DNA from: Gnomoniopsis sp. IMI 355080
Taxonomy: Eukaryota; Ascomycota; Sordariomycetes; Diaporthales; Gnomoniaceae
Direction of reading: 5' to 3'
Length of the DNA: 64,000 nt
Assembly (NCBI GenBank): GCA_027946555.1
Contig: JAPEVC010000002.1
Span: 248,001-312,000, forward strand
Part shown: in pieces, positions 33,774 through 43,723 of the stretch
Numbering within the stretch: position 1 is the first letter of the stretch
Layout of the letters: each line of letters starts with the position of its first letter
The notes under the pieces: model-generated
What the model was told of the DNA's origin: nothing
Database searches by the model: none
What the model saw: only the letters and a program-made list of their open reading frames with translations
Translations under genes and position numbers: made by a program

Positions 33774-34439
33774 GGCAGAGACGCGAATCCTCGAGGCCGA
33801 TACATCTGCTCATAAGATGTCAAGACAAGGAAAAGTGGGTCAGTGTCAATATCGACATGCACATTGAACGAGAAGAAGGCAGGCGAGGAGTTTAAGCAGG
33901 AAAAGGCAGGGCAAGGTTTGTAACGGGAATGAAGGAGAGGAGAAAAAGAAAAGAACGGGTCTGCTGCCAAGTTGGAACACGGGCAGGATGGGAAGCAATG
34001 CAAATACGCAGGAAAAGAAAGGCCAACCAATCCCCCAAGAGTGGCTAGAGCTTTGCAACTTGACACAAATAGAAAGGCCTGACGTTGAGCGAGCGAGGCC
34101 AAACACCACCAGGGAGCAAATACTTGAAAAGGCCCGGAAGCGCAGCCGAATGACATTCACGTTCAGGGGCACCTAGGCACGCAGGCATGCAGGCACGCAG
34201 ATCGTAGAAGAAACTATCCAGGTATGGGTCCTGCTACATGTGGGAGAGCAGGGATCATGCAAGGACTGCCCACGAGAGGTTTCGGACTTACGACTCGACA
34301 ACGACAATGGGTCCTGACATGGAACCGAGTAACTGTGGAACTTAGTTTCAGCTTCGGCGTGGCAAGAAGAGCTGAAGCAAGCCGCGAATACGCAGCGGGG
34401 CCCATATGCGAGTATTGTAGGTATAGTAACAGTACTGTG

Positions 34440-34457
34440 CAGCAGCAGCAGCAGCAG
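34440..34457. repeat. CAG trinucleotide tract
   Basis: Six CAG units in intergenic DNA, followed by CGG. Confidence 0.85.
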
Positions 34458-34720
34458 CGGCAACACGCGTAGTGATGGCCTAATCTGTACACAGTTCCAG
34501 GATTGTATTGTGGTTGTGTCGTGTTTGAAGAAAAGCACCAACGGGGTGGTGACCAACAGGAATGCTGCTCGATTGGTTTCTTGGGATGACACCTCAAACA
34601 GGCTGATCAGGTACGGATAATTACATACCAAAGTAGATTGGTGGACATCTGCACGGCCTTTGTGGCTTGCTGATGCTTCGTCTAGCATGTCTGTGCACCT
34701 TGACGCATTGCCATCTATCC

Positions 34721-35005
34721 CTAGCAAGGCGTGGCATGAATACGGTCAAGAAACAAAAAAAGGCACGGAGTATCTTCGGCAGCATCCGGGAGTCCTACCG
34801 CCTCGCAGGCCTCGCAGGACAGCGGGAGGACGGGTTGAGAAGTTTTGAAGCAATTCTGTCTGGCCTCGGGGCAGTACGCGCATCGAGGCTGAGATAGTAT
34901 CCATCCATCGACTTGCTGTCCGGAATCGTATTCGCGGGTACGGAAGTCAGACCGAGCCCGATTGAACGGAGACGAGGTTGCACTATAGATGCGGCGGGTC
35001 AACAC
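34721..35005 (-). other. Cys-rich candidate exon, zinc-cluster-like spacing
   Basis: The minus-strand open frame has no ATG but contains CAYC-x6-C-x11-CEAC-x13-C within ILSQPRCAYCPEARQNCFKT and the residues after it. C-x2-C-x6-C resembles the start of a Zn2Cys6 cluster. A plausible acceptor (CTATAG) lies at its 5' edge and a GTAGGA donor after the second Cys pair. It might be an exon of a small regulator or a remnant; no full gene model works. Confidence 0.25.
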
Positions 35006-35748
35006 TTATGCGCAGTTTAGGCAAGGACGGCCGAGAGGGAATGCCCTGCCAATACCTGAGATATACTCTCAGCTAATCCAACGTGCTACTGTGTGATAGT
35101 CGCAGTAATGTTTTCCCACCATAGTATAGACTGTGCTAGTGCAACCAGGAATCAGCGCGCGGCATATCGCTACAGGTAATCAACTTACCATGTATACTAT
35201 GTGACAGGTCTGTGCCATCGCATGTTTATACGGTTACCTAACCGTAGCGCACAACGGTACGTTGATCCGAATGGTCGCTCGAAGTCAAGGATCGTCTGAT
35301 CTTCGTGATGCTGACGTTGCATTTCCAGCACTGAAGTTGATCGTCCATCTCATCTTCGATCGCTTATCGAACCGCTGCTGCGCGGAATAAAGTGTGCGCG
35401 TGTTGCGTAGATCTTGACTCTTGGCGACAGGGTACTGTACGATATGCGTAACAGCGACCAGACGGCCAGACTGCTGGGCCATTCTGCGATGTGAGAGGAT
35501 TTGATATGCTGGGGTCAAAAGCTGTGCTAATTATAAAATAAAATTCCGTCGGGAGTTTGAAGGGCGGGAGTGCGAGGGGGGTGGTTTAGCGCGTGTGTGC
35601 CGAATCTGCAGGGATAACTTGCCCGCATTGACTTTTGGGAACCCCACCATCCGTCGCGTCTGTCCGTCCACTCGACGCGTGAAAGGTAATCTTGACCAAA
35701 TACTATACTCTCTACGAGTCGCCGTCAAAGTCCATAATCAGCGTCAAC

Positions 35749-36750
35749 ATGCCCAGCTTGGAACCCTCCATACCAAGCGGATGGGGTGACGCCCATCGGG
35801 CTCTCCTGCAGGCTTTTCTCAGCCGAGGCACTCTCACTTACCGCGAAGCCAAACCCATTATAGCCGCCATCTTCACGGCCGGTAGCGAACAAGGGCGCCA
35901 GGTTGACCCTAATGAGATTAGCGAAGCCGACTTCCGCACTTTGATGAGTAAAATGCGTGAGGCTGTCGCGCCCCTCGACTACGACGTCCGCAGCACCACC
36001 CACCAGACAACCCGCGAGCAGATATGGGCCGTCATCAATGCCCACAGTGACCCGAGCACCCAGCTCGCCACGTCACGGAATCCCGACGAGATCGCTTTCA
36101 TCAAGAGGCTCCTCGATGCCATGTTCGAAACGTACAATACACGGAGGCAAGAGGTTATGGCTGTCACTGCGGCACAGGCAAGGAAGGTTGCGCGGCCGTC
36201 GGCAAGGAATGACCGGAATGAAGATGCAATTGGCGAGGATGCGCCACAAACACAGTTGGCATCGGATAGGGGTTTGAAGCACAGCGAAGTCGAGAAGCTG
36301 CTGCCAAGTTTGGTAGAGGAGGGCTGGTTCGAACAGAGTGACGAGGGCTTCTACAGCCTGAGTGCGAGGTCTCTTTTGGAGCTCAACACGTGGCTGTTGG
36401 AGGCATACAACGATCCAGACGCCGGTCCGGACGACTGGCAGCGCATCAAGTTCTGTGAGGCTTGCAAGGACATTGTTACGGTAGGACAACGATGTCCGCG
36501 GCACGATTGCAATGTCCGACTCCACGATATCTGTGCAGATGCTTTCTGGCGCACAAGGAGAGCGGGTCAGGTCTGTCCGAAATGCCAGACGGCGTGGACG
36601 GGTACAAATTTTGTGGGTGAACGATCAGTTACAGAGACAGCTGCGGCTCATCGTCGACGGGAGAATGGCCCGCGGAGGAGCAACGGAAACGCTTCGATGG
36701 TTGATCACGAGGTCGAGCAGGACGTTGAAGTGGATGAAGACGACGAGTAA
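35749..36750 (+). CDS. NSE1: Smc5-Smc6 complex subunit Nse1 (RING-like ubiquitin ligase)
   Basis: Nse1 forms the Nse1-Nse3-Nse4 subcomplex of Smc5/6 for DNA repair. Single exon, 333 aa from the ATG at 35749; the frame continues upstream only to non-ATG codons. The N-terminal two winged-helix domains include AHRALLQAFLSRGTLTY near residue 16 and a winged-helix/kite region around 180-225 (KHSEVEKLLPSLVEEGWF). The C-terminus holds the variant RING: FCEACKDIV, CPRHDCNVRLHDICADAFW, CPKCQTAW at about residues 243-290, with eight Cys/His ligands visible. The tail is acidic. It has all expected parts of the family. Confidence 0.92.
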   Translation: MPSLEPSIPSGWGDAHRALLQAFLSRGTLTYREAKPIIAAIFTAGSEQGRQVDPNEISEADFRTLMSKMREAVAPLDYDVRSTTHQTTREQIWAVINAHSDPSTQLATSRNPDEIAFIKRLLDAMFETYNTRRQEVMAVTAAQARKVARPSARNDRNEDAIGEDAPQTQLASDRGLKHSEVEKLLPSLVEEGWFEQSDEGFYSLSARSLLELNTWLLEAYNDPDAGPDDWQRIKFCEACKDIVTVGQRCPRHDCNVRLHDICADAFWRTRRAGQVCPKCQTAWTGTNFVGERSVTETAAAHRRRENGPRRSNGNASMVDHEVEQDVEVDEDDE

Positions 36751-37470
36751 GTGAAGCCAGTGGTGATGCCTGCGTTCTGCTCACCACGTCACAATACATG
36801 GGAATGCATCAAAAAGCATCCATAAGGCTCTGCGAATCTAGCAATGAGCCAAATGTAACATTGTAGTAATAGCACCTAGGTAGTCGTGGTTGCCTCGTTC
36901 TGCGTTGGGAAATTGAGATACCCCTGCCATGCAGGAAATGGCTTTCACATGGCATCGCATGCGCGTGGCACGGTGACGTCACAGCCTTTAACACCGTATC
37001 GAGGTACTATGTACACAGGCCAAGCAGGGTGCACGACATTGCACGCTCTCTGGCACTGCGCGATGCCGTGGTCTGTCGCAGCTTGCTGGCTTGGGCTGCT
37101 TGGTAGGTGAGATCGACACACTTGACTTGACAGCAGCTTGTCTGAGACAGTAGGTGGGGATTGGTCCATGAGATAACTCCAGTGGCTGTGTTCTGCATTG
37201 AAACGCCTGCATCTGGGCCATGGGCTGAGTACTGCACCTAATGCGGGCGGGCGGCCTCTGTTATTGCCACACGCCACCACATTGGAGCTATAGAATGCAA
37301 CAGCGCATCATAACGTCTTGTTCAATCTATAATAACAAGCTTTAGTACCTCATCGATCTGCAAGCATATTTAGCTGCTTTGATGTCTTTCGTAGTTCTCT
37401 CACCTGCGACATAAGCTTTCGTCACTCCATTGTCCGGTCGCATCTTCGATCCAGATTAACAGTCGCCAAG
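36751..37470. other. Intergenic, 720 bp
   Basis: Promoter side of the following gene. A CACCTAGGTAG motif occurs near 36873. No gene is seen. Confidence 0.45.
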
Positions 37471-38684
37471 ATGATGGAATACCTCGCATACAAGAAATTC
37501 AAAAAGAATCGCGATGAAAAAGTAAAAGATCGTGCTGACTACCGCGCCTCACACGCTCGCACTGACGGCCCTGTTCTCACCGACGATGACGAGCGCTTCT
37601 TTGAGCGCCTGACCTCCGAGGACGGCTACTCAGACATCGACGGAAATCGGCCGCCCCTCCCACCACGGGTCAAGACACCCGATTACAGCTGGGACTCAGA
37701 AACTGACAGCTACGTCGGGCCACACAAGGAGGACGACGACGGAGCTGAGAAGGCCAAGGGCAAGGGCAAGGGCAAGGACAGCACTGAGTCCGGGCTGAAG
37801 AGGAACGGCACCATCAACCGGCTCAATATCTGGATTCGACGACCAAAGAAAGACAGCCTAGAGCCTTCCAATGCTGAGATTCCGGTCGTCGAAGAGGAGC
37901 GCGAGAAGGAGGACCTGTCGCGCGTGCTTGATGACTTGAACCTCGCTGCGCGCAACAACAAGACCTTTTCCATCTCAAAAGACTCCCAGGACCTTGTTGG
38001 CCAATTCACCATGGTCTTGAAGGACCTAGTCAACGGCGTTCCGACAGCGGCAACCGACCTAAAGCACCTCCTCGACGACCACGACGGAACCCTCGCGCGC
38101 AACTACGAGAAGCTTCCCGGGTCGATGAAGAAGCTGGTGACGAATTTGCCCACAAAGTTGACAAACTCCGTCGCGCCCGAGCTCCTGGCGGTCGCTGCCG
38201 CAAGCCAAGGCATAGAGCACGACAAAGCGGCAGGAGGTGGCGTCAAGGAGCAAGCGATGAAGTTGTTGATACCCAAGAACATGGGCGAATTGGTGACGAA
38301 ACCCAGTGCTATTGTTGGCATGCTCAAGGCGATCATGAATGCCCTGAAGCTGAGATGGCCCGCATTCATTGGCACCAACGTCATCTGGAGCGTTGCTTTG
38401 TTTTGTAAGTCTGATCACCTTGCTCAAGTATCTCCCTGCTCGTCCGTATCTGTTTTACTGACGCAAATGCAGTGCTTATGTTTGTACTTTGGTACTGCCA
38501 CAAGCGAGGCCGTGATGTGCGGCTGGAGAAGGAGAAGGCCGCCGCTGCGGATGTGGAAGGTCGTGTCGAGGAGTTGTCAGACGTTGATTCTGCTATAGGG
38601 TCTATCTCCACACCTATTGCCCTTGAATCACGGACATCGCCTCCACTTATCGAGGCTGCGGGCGGTAGCTCCAGTGAGAGATGA
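37471..38684 (+). CDS. Conserved-looking fungal protein with one C-terminal transmembrane helix
   Basis: Exons 37471-38404 and 38473-38684, with a 68-nt GT-AG intron, give 381 aa. I do not recognise a named family. The N-terminus is charged (MMEYLAYKKFKKNRDEK), followed by an acidic region and a KGKGKGKD run near residues 95-100. The middle (about 150-290) is helical with LDDLNLAARNNKTFSISKDS. A hydrophobic segment at about 300-322 (IGTNVIWSVALF, joined across the intron to LLMFVLWYC) is the only membrane span, followed by a basic stop-transfer CHKRGRDVRLEK and an acidic Ser-rich tail of about 55 residues. The intron falls inside the codon series of the membrane helix. Type II/III single-pass topology is inferred. 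Confidence 0.75.
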
Positions 38685-38939
38685 GCTTTGCAATTCGGGC
38701 AATGGAGGAAAACAGGTAATGAATCATGAAAGAGGACGTCGCGAGCGAACTTGTCAAATGAGAACGGGAGATAGACCACTTGGTATGGTACTAAGGTAAC
38801 CAGGAATGGCGTTTGAATTAGGTCTTTTGGTTCATGTCAATTTCAATTTAAATACCCATCTGATCACTTCGACGCATGCCTCCCCATCACATGCTTGTAA
38901 ATAAGGGTAAAGTTTGATTCTTGCAGCCGCTATACGATC

Positions 38940-41237
38940 TCAATGCATCCCGTTCGTGGTTTCCTCCATGAGAGTATTGAGCTCCTCTGTGTTCCGCCTG
39001 TACAATTCCTGCGCTTCTCTCTCCCGCTTGCTGACGAAGGCGACCTCGTCACGCAATGCAGCAAGTCGGTTGCGGACAGCGATCTCCTCTGAGCTTGCCA
39101 GTATTTTGAAGGCGTTCAGCGCATTGGTAGCCTTCTCGAGCTCCGCGGTCGAGTCTCCGATTTTCTTGCGCAACATCTCCGCGCGTTGCTTGTAGCCGCC
39201 CAGATGCAGATTCAACTTCTTCTCCAGCTTTCCGCCCTTTTCGGCCGATGCAATCATGATGTCTTGTATCTCGTCGAATGCCGCCTTCCTCGCATTTGCT
39301 TCCTCTTCCTCATCGTCATCGTAGCATCCGAGGCCGAGCAATAACGAGTTGTTGTTGGTCTTGGCCCACGCCGCCTCAATCTCTTCAGGTGCCACTTTAT
39401 TCTTCGCCTCCAACAAAATTTGGCGACGCGCTTCTGCGAGTGCATCATCCTCAATCTGATCAAGGATTGGTGGCTTGGCGGTGTGTTTAGTAGCTGTCAA
39501 CGGGTATGTTGTGGCGTCGTTGACTATTAGTAGCGCTGCCTCTCGGGCAATAGCTTTCTCGGCAGGATCTTCGGTGTCTTCTGCGGCCCGTAGAAGTGTC
39601 GCTAGGTCCACCGAAAAAGGTCGAGGAAGGTTGCGTTGCATGACCTGCGTCCGCCTCTTTTTCTCGAGCAGTTCCTGTGCTTCGCGCAACTCCTTTTCCC
39701 TTCGGTCCCTCTCCGCAGCGTCCTCGGGCAGTCCATTCGATGTGCTGACGACTTCCTCCTCATCGTCTGGTAGTTCAAGCTCCCAAGCCTGTTGCTTAGG
39801 CTTCGGCAGAGACGCCAAGCCTTGTTTGAGCTGCTGCCGCATGACCAACTCACTTCCTTGTGCATTCAAAGCAAAGTTGTCACGGGGCGTCCGCATGGGT
39901 GTCTGCCCTGGTCGCAGGGGTGTAGCGCCAACTCCTGCGGTGCCCTGCCTCATGGGTGTGGCCATTGGGTTAGGCGTGACAATGCTCTGCATCTGAGGAG
40001 CGACAGACTTGAAGCCTGTGGATCCGGCACCTTCGTGAAGTGGTGTGTTCTCACCACCAAGTAGAGAAGATTGTGTCTCAGTCAACGCACGAATATTCCT
40101 GATCTCGTTGGCGATATGGTCCTCGTGTGCGGGCGCTCTTGGCGTACGAATGGGAGCGCCACTGTTGAGGGGCGTGTAAGAATTGACAAGCCCTCGAGTG
40201 GCGTCATTGTCGCCGTTCTGCGCCATTGTATTTGCCCGCTCACCGATCATGCCCATCTTCACGATTTCCTCGAGTTCTCCTTCGCCAACCTGAGGCGCCG
40301 GCAACACCAATGCACGTCGCTTGCTGCTCTGCTCTGCTTCCCGGACCTTCTGCATCTGGCCTGCTTTGAGAGCCTCCCGGTATGATGCCGACGGTGCATC
40401 CTTTTCGCCTTTTCGCCTCTTACGGCCTGCCTCGTCATCCTCTTCCTGCTTCCGCTTCGCCTGGGCTAGCTGCTGTTTCCTAGGGTCGAAGGTCGCTCGC
40501 TGTCTCTCATTCAGTGTCAATTCCTCCGTGGTGTCGTAGAATCCAGGTGCAGCCTTCTTCTCGAAGGGAATGTCCGCGTTGTAGTCCATCTGGCCCGCCT
40601 TTCGCGTCGTGACTTTGATATTGATGCCAGCCGTCTTCAGTTCGCGGCGCTTCTGCAAGGCAGCCAGCCGACGGGACTCCTCTTGCTGTCGCTCACGCGC
40701 CTTGCGCTTTGCTTTCTTTCCTTGTGTGTTGGCCAGGCGAGCACGCGCCTCGCTGAGCATCTCCTTCTCATCTTCATCGAGATCGATTGTGTCAGGCCGT
40801 GCGGGCTTCGTCTCGGGATCTGGGTCGACTTCGCCAGGTCGCAGTTTTCGGACATCATCGGCGGTGGGCGCAGATGCTTCATCGCCTCCAGTCATGCCCA
40901 GCTCGCCGGATTCTCTCTGTTCAGCCTCGTCCAGCAGCTTCTGGTATCGTTCGATGCATTGATTCGCGGTCCGGCCCACGATAGGGGCAATGGTGCGCCA
41001 TTGCGTTGGCATTAATTTGGCGAGGTGGAGCAGCTTTTCATCCTCCTCTTTGGTGAACTCAACCTTCTTGATGCTCGGGTCCAGCCATTCTCCCCACCTT
41101 GCCTTGCACTGTTTCGGTGTCTTTCTTGCGAGCAGCGAACTGACGCGAGCCCACTGGTTCAAACCATATTTGGAAACGGCGGCCTTGAGGACTTCATCCT
41201 CGATGTTCGTCCACACGCCTCCCTTAACAACAGGCAT
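38940..41237 (-). CDS. CEF1: Pre-mRNA splicing factor Cef1/Cdc5
   Basis: Core component of the Prp19-associated (NTC) complex that stabilises the catalytic spliceosome. Single exon, 765 aa. Two N-terminal Myb repeats span about residues 3-105 (GGVWTNIEDEVLKAAVSKYG, QWARVSSLLARKTPKQCKAR, EEDEKLLHLAKLMPTQWRTI, GRTANQCIERYQKLLDEAE), the hallmark of Cdc5. A Lys/Arg-rich region follows with GFYDTTEELTLNERQRATFD, then repeated TPMR/GATPLRPG threonine-proline sites around 400-440, typical CDK-type phosphosites. The C-terminus is a long coiled coil (EKATNALNAFKILASSEEIA). It is divergent with BRE2 (484 bp apart). Confidence 0.96.
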   Translation of the reverse strand: MPVVKGGVWTNIEDEVLKAAVSKYGLNQWARVSSLLARKTPKQCKARWGEWLDPSIKKVEFTKEEDEKLLHLAKLMPTQWRTIAPIVGRTANQCIERYQKLLDEAEQRESGELGMTGGDEASAPTADDVRKLRPGEVDPDPETKPARPDTIDLDEDEKEMLSEARARLANTQGKKAKRKARERQQEESRRLAALQKRRELKTAGINIKVTTRKAGQMDYNADIPFEKKAAPGFYDTTEELTLNERQRATFDPRKQQLAQAKRKQEEDDEAGRKRRKGEKDAPSASYREALKAGQMQKVREAEQSSKRRALVLPAPQVGEGELEEIVKMGMIGERANTMAQNGDNDATRGLVNSYTPLNSGAPIRTPRAPAHEDHIANEIRNIRALTETQSSLLGGENTPLHEGAGSTGFKSVAPQMQSIVTPNPMATPMRQGTAGVGATPLRPGQTPMRTPRDNFALNAQGSELVMRQQLKQGLASLPKPKQQAWELELPDDEEEVVSTSNGLPEDAAERDRREKELREAQELLEKKRRTQVMQRNLPRPFSVDLATLLRAAEDTEDPAEKAIAREAALLIVNDATTYPLTATKHTAKPPILDQIEDDALAEARRQILLEAKNKVAPEEIEAAWAKTNNNSLLLGLGCYDDDEEEEANARKAAFDEIQDIMIASAEKGGKLEKKLNLHLGGYKQRAEMLRKKIGDSTAELEKATNALNAFKILASSEEIAVRNRLAALRDEVAFVSKREREAQELYRRNTEELNTLMEETTNGMH

Positions 41238-41721
41238 GTTGGCAATATGGTTGGTAGTATGGCTGAGGAGACTGATGGGTGACTAGCGATGCGCGTCTCG
41301 AGGCTCAGGAGGCCAAAAAGAGGGTTTGTATGGCGAAAAGATGCGCCGTTGATGCCGGATACCCCAACTGGTAGCACCGCAGAATGAAACGGAAGAGAAA
41401 TTATGAAACCCCGATGGGATGCGGCGCGCAAAAGCAGAAGACTCTCTTTTGGCTGTTTTTGGGTTGGAGGTCAAAAGCACTCTGGGGAAAGCGAAAGTGA
41501 GAGGTTCGCCAAAGTGGATCTTTATGGCATAGATCCATGTTTCTTAGCGCTGCAGGGGTCTACCACTTGGCTCCCAGGATTCGCGTGCTCTCTGGGTCTA
41601 GTGTCGCGTCTTTGTGAATGCCTTCATAAGACGGTGCTCCGTGATCGCGGTTAACTCCTTCACGCTGCATCGACTTGATTGTCCCACTACCCTAGTTTCT
41701 TTATTTGAACCACTGTACAAA
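41238..41721. promoter_or_regulatory. Bidirectional promoter CEF1 / BRE2
   Basis: A 484-bp interval between two divergent starts, so it holds both core promoters. The reported sequence shows no long repeat or TATA box that I can support. Confidence 0.5.
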
Positions 41722-43512
41722 ATGTCCAACGACAATTCAAGTGAAGCTCCTTTGGCAGGGGTTGCAGGCACCCCCCCAGCTTCAGTATCAACACCAATAC
41801 CTGTGCCAGCATCCGTACCATTGCCTATACCTGCAACAGTTGCCGATCACTCTCCTGCGGTTTCCTCGCCCCTGAACCCAGACCCATCTTCGCGGAAATC
41901 CCAAGCACCTGAAGAGAGTGGCATCATGGCGAGGGAAAAGCGCACGAAAAAGGAGACACTCAAGAAGCGGGAGTCCAAGGCCGCCTCTACCCCAGGCGGC
42001 ATCGTAGAGCATGCGCGCACGACTCCAGACCCGAGACAACTGAAGAAGAAGCTTCAGAATGTTGCTCCAGCAGAAAAGGCCCCTGCGCGATACATTCTAC
42101 CACTGCCCAAATCCACCGACTTCGAGCCCGCCCACGGCCCAATGCTCGTAAGCCACCATGAGACGACGGGCCCAGATGGGGAAACCATTGAGTTCTTCGA
42201 AACTCAAGAACAGTCAGTGGCACAGCTCCAATTTAAGCTTCAATCTCAATACTAACTTGCCCCCAGTGTTTACAACAAGAAACAATACTACTACACCCAC
42301 TGCATCGCAGACCCGAAGTTCCCCTCTTCCTTCTACTACCGCCAGACAGAACCTGAGCCCTTTGGCCCACATATGAGCTTCGAAGATGCCGCAACTCACC
42401 TCCAATTTGACAAATCCGGAAGGCACATAACGACGGACAAGGGATGGCGAATGTCACGAGCGAACGTTGCGATCCGAGAAGGCAGATGGTATTGGGAGTG
42501 CAAGATCACAAGGGGCATCCTGAAGGAGCCGCCGCCACCTGGGTCAGAGCAACCAGAGTCGCATGGTCACGTTCGCATTGGTTTCGCACGCAGAGAGGCC
42601 GCGATAGATGCGCCAGCTGGTTTCGACGCGTACAGCTACGGAATCCGAGACAAAGAGGGTCAAAGTGTCTACATGTCGCGGCCAAAGGCCTTCTTCCCAC
42701 CAGGCGAGGACCTGAGGGAGGGAGATGTCATCGGTCTGGAACTCAATCTGCCGTCTGAGCAATTACATCGCAAGGTTGTCTCGGGGAATTTCAACCCGGC
42801 TGTCGATCTGCTGGAAGAGACGGATCATGAGAGCACAGAAGCATCCAACATCGTCCGGGACCGTCTGCCGATTCGATTCAAGGCTCACATCTACTTCGAG
42901 ACTCCCGACTACCACACCACGCCCGAGTTGGAGGATCTGATGAACCCATCACCAATGTCTAGTACTGGCTCTGGCTCTGGCTCATCAGAGGGTCCTAACC
43001 CAAATCACCCCATCCCATGTATGAGAACGCTGCCTAATTCGTGGATCAAGGTCTACAAGAACGGTGTCGACATGGGTACCGCCTTCACTAACCTCCTCGC
43101 ATTCCTACCCCAAGCCTCAAAACCCGCCACAGCTAAGCAACCTGATGCGCGCGAAGGCCTTGATGATGGAATGTTGGGGTATTATCCCGCCGTGAGTGTG
43201 TTTCGCGGCGGGGCGGCCGAGGTGAACTTCGGCCCCAACTTTTGGTATCCTCCACCTGGATATGACCAGAGCCAAGCTGAGGAGGACGTGGTCATGACTG
43301 GTACGGACGACGAGCCCAGCGTGAAGGTGAAACAAGAGGCTCCAAGACCACTGGCGGAGCGCTACGATGAGCAGATCGTAGAGGACATTGTGTACGACAT
43401 CGTGGACGAGGTGGACTTCTGGATGCAAGACGGCGCAAAGGTTATTGACCGGACGCGGCGGGGTGCAAATGAAGAAGTTAAGGAGTTCAAGGAGGTCGTT
43501 CAGGACGTCTGA
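41722..43512 (+). CDS. BRE2: COMPASS subunit Bre2 (SPRY domain, Ash2L homologue)
   Basis: Subunit of the Set1/COMPASS histone H3 Lys4 methyltransferase. Exons 41722-42212 and 42267-43512 flank a 54-nt GT-AG intron and give 578 aa. The N-terminus is Pro/Ser/Ala-rich, with a basic segment (REKRTKKETLKKRESK). The SPRY domain runs from about residue 215: GRHITTDKGWRMSRANVAIR, EGRWYWECKI, HVRIGFARREA, YSYGIRDKEG, GDVIGLELNL. It is interrupted by a loop with GSGSGSSEGPNP and resumes with NSWIKVYKNG and YYPAVSVFRGG. The C-terminal helix (QIVEDIVYDIVDEVDFW) fits the Sdc1/Dpy30-binding motif. The split SPRY with a long loop is typical of Bre2. Confidence 0.92.
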
Positions 43513-43723
43513 GTGGGATGAGGAGCTTGTACTCCTAGGCGCCGGAGGGAAAAAGGAACAAAGGAAGATACCCCATATCCGGGCAGGGGCCCGCAGTTGT
43601 TGTTTCTTGGGCTTTGAAGAAATTGAAGAAATAAAAAAGTGATTTCCAGTGAACAGGCCGATTGCCGTTTCACCTGTGCATTGACTCTGTGAGTTCACGT
43701 TCTGGCATTTGAAGGTGAGTATT

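Larger units (their letters stand above)
33774..35748. other. Divergent 2-kb intergenic region with a Cys-rich candidate exon and simple repeats
   Basis: Separates the divergent seven-helix and NSE1 genes. It contains GCACGCAG/GCATGCAG tandem units at 34177-34200, a (CAG)6 tract at 34440-34457 and a minus-strand Cys-rich ORF (see the separate entry). No complete gene could be assembled. Confidence 0.4.

Noticed and set aside
34173..34727. 184-codon minus-strand ORF below the Cys-rich candidate exon
   Set aside because: Non-ATG start, a Leu-rich run from the CAG repeat complement, no family resemblance. Kept only as context for the candidate exon.
25800..37780. Similar KGKGKGK runs in CSN6, the protein at 37471 and the ORF at 10810
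   Set aside because: Short low-complexity Lys-Gly runs arise easily from AAG-GGC repeats; there is no further similarity among the three proteins.
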